64,000 nt of DNA. Origin: Sporopachydermia quercuum (lineage: Eukaryota; Ascomycota; Sporopachydermiomycetes; Sporopachydermiales; Sporopachydermiaceae). Where the stretch lies: contig BCGN01000005.1 in assembly GCA_001599295.1 (NCBI GenBank), positions 682,001 to 746,000 on the forward strand. Reading direction: 5' to 3'. Numbering within the stretch: position 1 is the stretch's first letter; the number at the start of each line of letters is the position of its first letter. The notes under the pieces were generated by a model. That model saw nothing but the letters and a program-made list of their open reading frames with translations, searched no databases and was not told the DNA's origin. The position numbers were made by a program, and so were the translations under genes. Of the stretch, positions 62,220 through 64,000 are shown piece after piece.

Positions 62220-64000
62220 ATGGATGTTTTAAGAGCCAACTCAGATCCTTTTCAATACGGAACTGAACAACACTCATCGCCTTCAAGCTGCCATCAAGAA
62301 ACACACAACGATTATGATAGCAAGAATGAGTACTGTGGTTCTTCCTTCGATACAGATATCACTGGTGATTTCACTCTTTCTTCAGAAATAAGTACCAATA
62401 CCCATTATTCAAAAGAGAAGAACGAAAATGAAGAGGACTCCGAAACAGGGGAAAAAGACAGGACACTGGAAATCACAATCAGTGAAGATGGAAACATTGG
62501 AGATATGGACGATAATGACTATTGGACCTCGGTAGATTTCCGTCATATTGGTACTGCTATATTTCACAATGCTCAAACTGACACAACAAGAACCGTGAAA
62601 CAACAGTGTATCAATGCAGCAATACGTGAAAACAATATTCAAACCATCAGGTCATATGCTAGAATCAATGAAGGCTTATTAAACAATGCTAATAGGAAAC
62701 AACTGTGGCCAGTATTAATTGGACAGGAAGCAACATTAAATAAGAGAAGACCTACATACAAACCGTACGTATTACCTAGTGATGATACAGTTATACCTGA
62801 GGTTACTGAATCTGTTGAAACAATTGGCTTATCCAGAGTTGATTCCTACTCAACGGATACATATGCATACTTTGATTCACACGCTGCACAGAATTTAGAT
62901 GATTTAAAACCTCATCCTGACGAAGCTCAAGTTAAACTCGATGTTAACAGAGCTTTTTATAATTACCCTTCCAATGTTACAGCAGAAGAATTAAGTAAAT
63001 TGAAAGAGGGTCTCAACTGTTTAATTGTCACCGTTCTACGAAGAAACCCTTCACTATGTTATTCTCAAGGTATTCACGATATAAGTCAAATATTTCTGCT
63101 AATATTTGGCTCCGTGGAAGAAGCCCTACCTTGTACAGAATACATCTTTCTGAACTACTTACGAGATTTCATGCTACCTATAATAGAACCATCATTAGAT
63201 CATATGAATCTAGTTACACCCATTTTGAAAGAAGCAGACCATGAATTAAGTGAGATCTTAGAAACTGTTAGTATAACTTTTGGTCTTTCATGGATCATCA
63301 CAATGTTTTCTCATGAAGTTGAATCCTTTGAGAATATATGCAGATTATTTGATTTTATATTTGCAACTAAATCTATGATCTCACCGATATATTTGTTATG
63401 TGCTTTGATTGTAATGAGAAGAGCTCAGATAATGGAATTTGCAGATGAACCTGATGAGTTATTAAACTTGTTATCCCATTTCTCATCTAATGCCATTTCA
63501 TCTTCGTTTCTGGATGAGTTGATGTCCAAAGCTAATTATCTTTTATCAACAATACCTATTACTGAGTTTGACGAATGGAAAGCTGTATCTTCCTATTCAG
63601 TTCTGAAAACAACAGCAGCACCTTCAATTTATTGTATCGATCCTTCGATAGTTATTGCCCACGATATTAAATTGCCAGATGTTTATTACAGATTTGGTCC
63701 TAATAATGAAGATGCTCAAGATTTCTCGGACAACGGTTTAATCAATTCAGTTTCAACTATCACTGGTGACTCTGAATTTGACGTACATGTGAAACGATTG
63801 CAGTCACAGCTTTCATATTCGCAAAATACTGATGATACTTTAGTAAATTCAAGTGAACTCTTGAATGAATCAAGTAATAAACCGCACTCTTACAATACTG
63901 AAGAGAACTGTCCGTTATTGGATGCGTCAGAGTATCTTTCGAAGCAAATAGAAGAAGCAAGAATAAGAGAAGAGGCTTTGAAGAAAGAAAGGGAAGAGCG
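62220..64000 (+). CDS. GYP8: TBC-domain RabGAP Gyp8 / TBC1D20 type, 3' cut by window end
   Basis: The frame opens at the ATG at 62220 (MDVLRANSDPFQYG) and is still open at base 64000, giving at least 593 residues. A disordered acidic N-terminus (1-140) precedes the TBC domain (about 146-460): GLLNNANRKQLWPVLIG, the arginine finger in LDVNRAF (near 240), the glutamine finger in CYSQGIHDI (near 280), and LRDFMLPIIEPSLDHMNLV. This pattern parallels TBC1D20/Gyp8, GAPs for Ypt1/Rab1 and related Rabs at ER-Golgi and peroxisomes. A charged coiled segment begins at the window edge. It is longer than the S. cerevisiae protein I recall; the expected C-terminal membrane anchor would lie outside. Confidence 0.85.
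   Translation, partial: MDVLRANSDPFQYGTEQHSSPSSCHQETHNDYDSKNEYCGSSFDTDITGDFTLSSEISTNTHYSKEKNENEEDSETGEKDRTLEITISEDGNIGDMDDNDYWTSVDFRHIGTAIFHNAQTDTTRTVKQQCINAAIRENNIQTIRSYARINEGLLNNANRKQLWPVLIGQEATLNKRRPTYKPYVLPSDDTVIPEVTESVETIGLSRVDSYSTDTYAYFDSHAAQNLDDLKPHPDEAQVKLDVNRAFYNYPSNVTAEELSKLKEGLNCLIVTVLRRNPSLCYSQGIHDISQIFLLIFGSVEEALPCTEYIFLNYLRDFMLPIIEPSLDHMNLVTPILKEADHELSEILETVSITFGLSWIITMFSHEVESFENICRLFDFIFATKSMISPIYLLCALIVMRRAQIMEFADEPDELLNLLSHFSSNAISSSFLDELMSKANYLLSTIPITEFDEWKAVSSYSVLKTTAAPSIYCIDPSIVIAHDIKLPDVYYRFGPNNEDAQDFSDNGLINSVSTITGDSEFDVHVKRLQSQLSYSQNTDDTLVNSSELLNESSNKPHSYNTEENCPLLDASEYLSKQIEEARIREEALKKEREE

Overview
This is a 64 kb piece of a budding-yeast (Saccharomycotina) nuclear chromosome. 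It holds 25 confidently called protein genes (two cut by the window edges), two further protein-coding candidates and two tRNA genes. The DNA is AT-rich and the intergenic gaps are long. Most genes are single-exon, but four (OLA1, RPL17, PFD1, TGS1) carry short introns with GT...AG ends; seven of the eight introns have a CTAAC branch box 10-19 nt from the 3' AG. Three signs place the organism outside Saccharomycetaceae and outside the CUG-Ser/CUG-Ala groups: it has an eIF3m gene, CTG codons fall at conserved leucines in CHS1, TGS1 and GON7, and TGS1 has four introns. I cannot name the species; a Phaffomycetales-like or other CUG-Leu lineage is a guess.

Layout. 0-11 kb: the 3' end of SMC4, then VTC5, SLU7 and a class I chitin synthase, all on the minus strand after SMC4. 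12-22 kb: a SCO copper chaperone convergent with the three-exon OLA1, then CUS2, SEC21 and CAF40 in tandem. 22-31 kb: the largest gap, the Na+/phosphate symporter PHO89, and two identical tRNA-Glu(UUC) genes. 31-47 kb: SWI3, COY1, RPL17, ATG27, PFD1, ATP12 and a large DH/PH-like RhoGEF-type gene. 48-53 kb: five-exon TGS1, eIF3m and GON7. 56-64 kb: a Myb/SANT protein behind a 3.4 kb gap, an uncharacterised 230-aa protein, CAK1, and the start of a GYP8-type TBC RabGAP.

Synteny, from my memory of the S. cerevisiae map: several neighbourhoods are conserved. They are VTC5-SLU7 (YDR089-YDR088), SCO2-OLA1 (YBR024-YBR025), CUS2-SEC21-CAF40 (YNL286-287-288), CAK1-GYP8 (YFL029/YFL027), and SWI3-RPL17-ATG27-PFD1-ATP12-YJL181W. 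The last block also contains COY1, which in S. cerevisiae sits beside the other RPL17 copy (YKL179-YKL180). The window therefore shows the order expected before the whole-genome duplication. YJL181W is remembered as an Mbp1 target with a PH-like domain, and the orthologous-looking gene here has three MCB boxes and one SCB-like box upstream.

Shared functions: VTC5 (polyphosphate) and PHO89 (phosphate uptake) belong to phosphate homeostasis. SLU7, CUS2 and TGS1 act in splicing or snRNP maturation. SCO1 and ATP12 serve respiratory-chain and ATP-synthase assembly. SEC21, COY1, ATG27 and GYP8 act in membrane traffic. I saw no mobile elements, retroelement remains, rRNA or CRISPR. No undescribed system stands out. 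The most interesting items are the gene architecture, a uL22 without its usual basic tail, and several palindromic or repeat clusters in the gaps.
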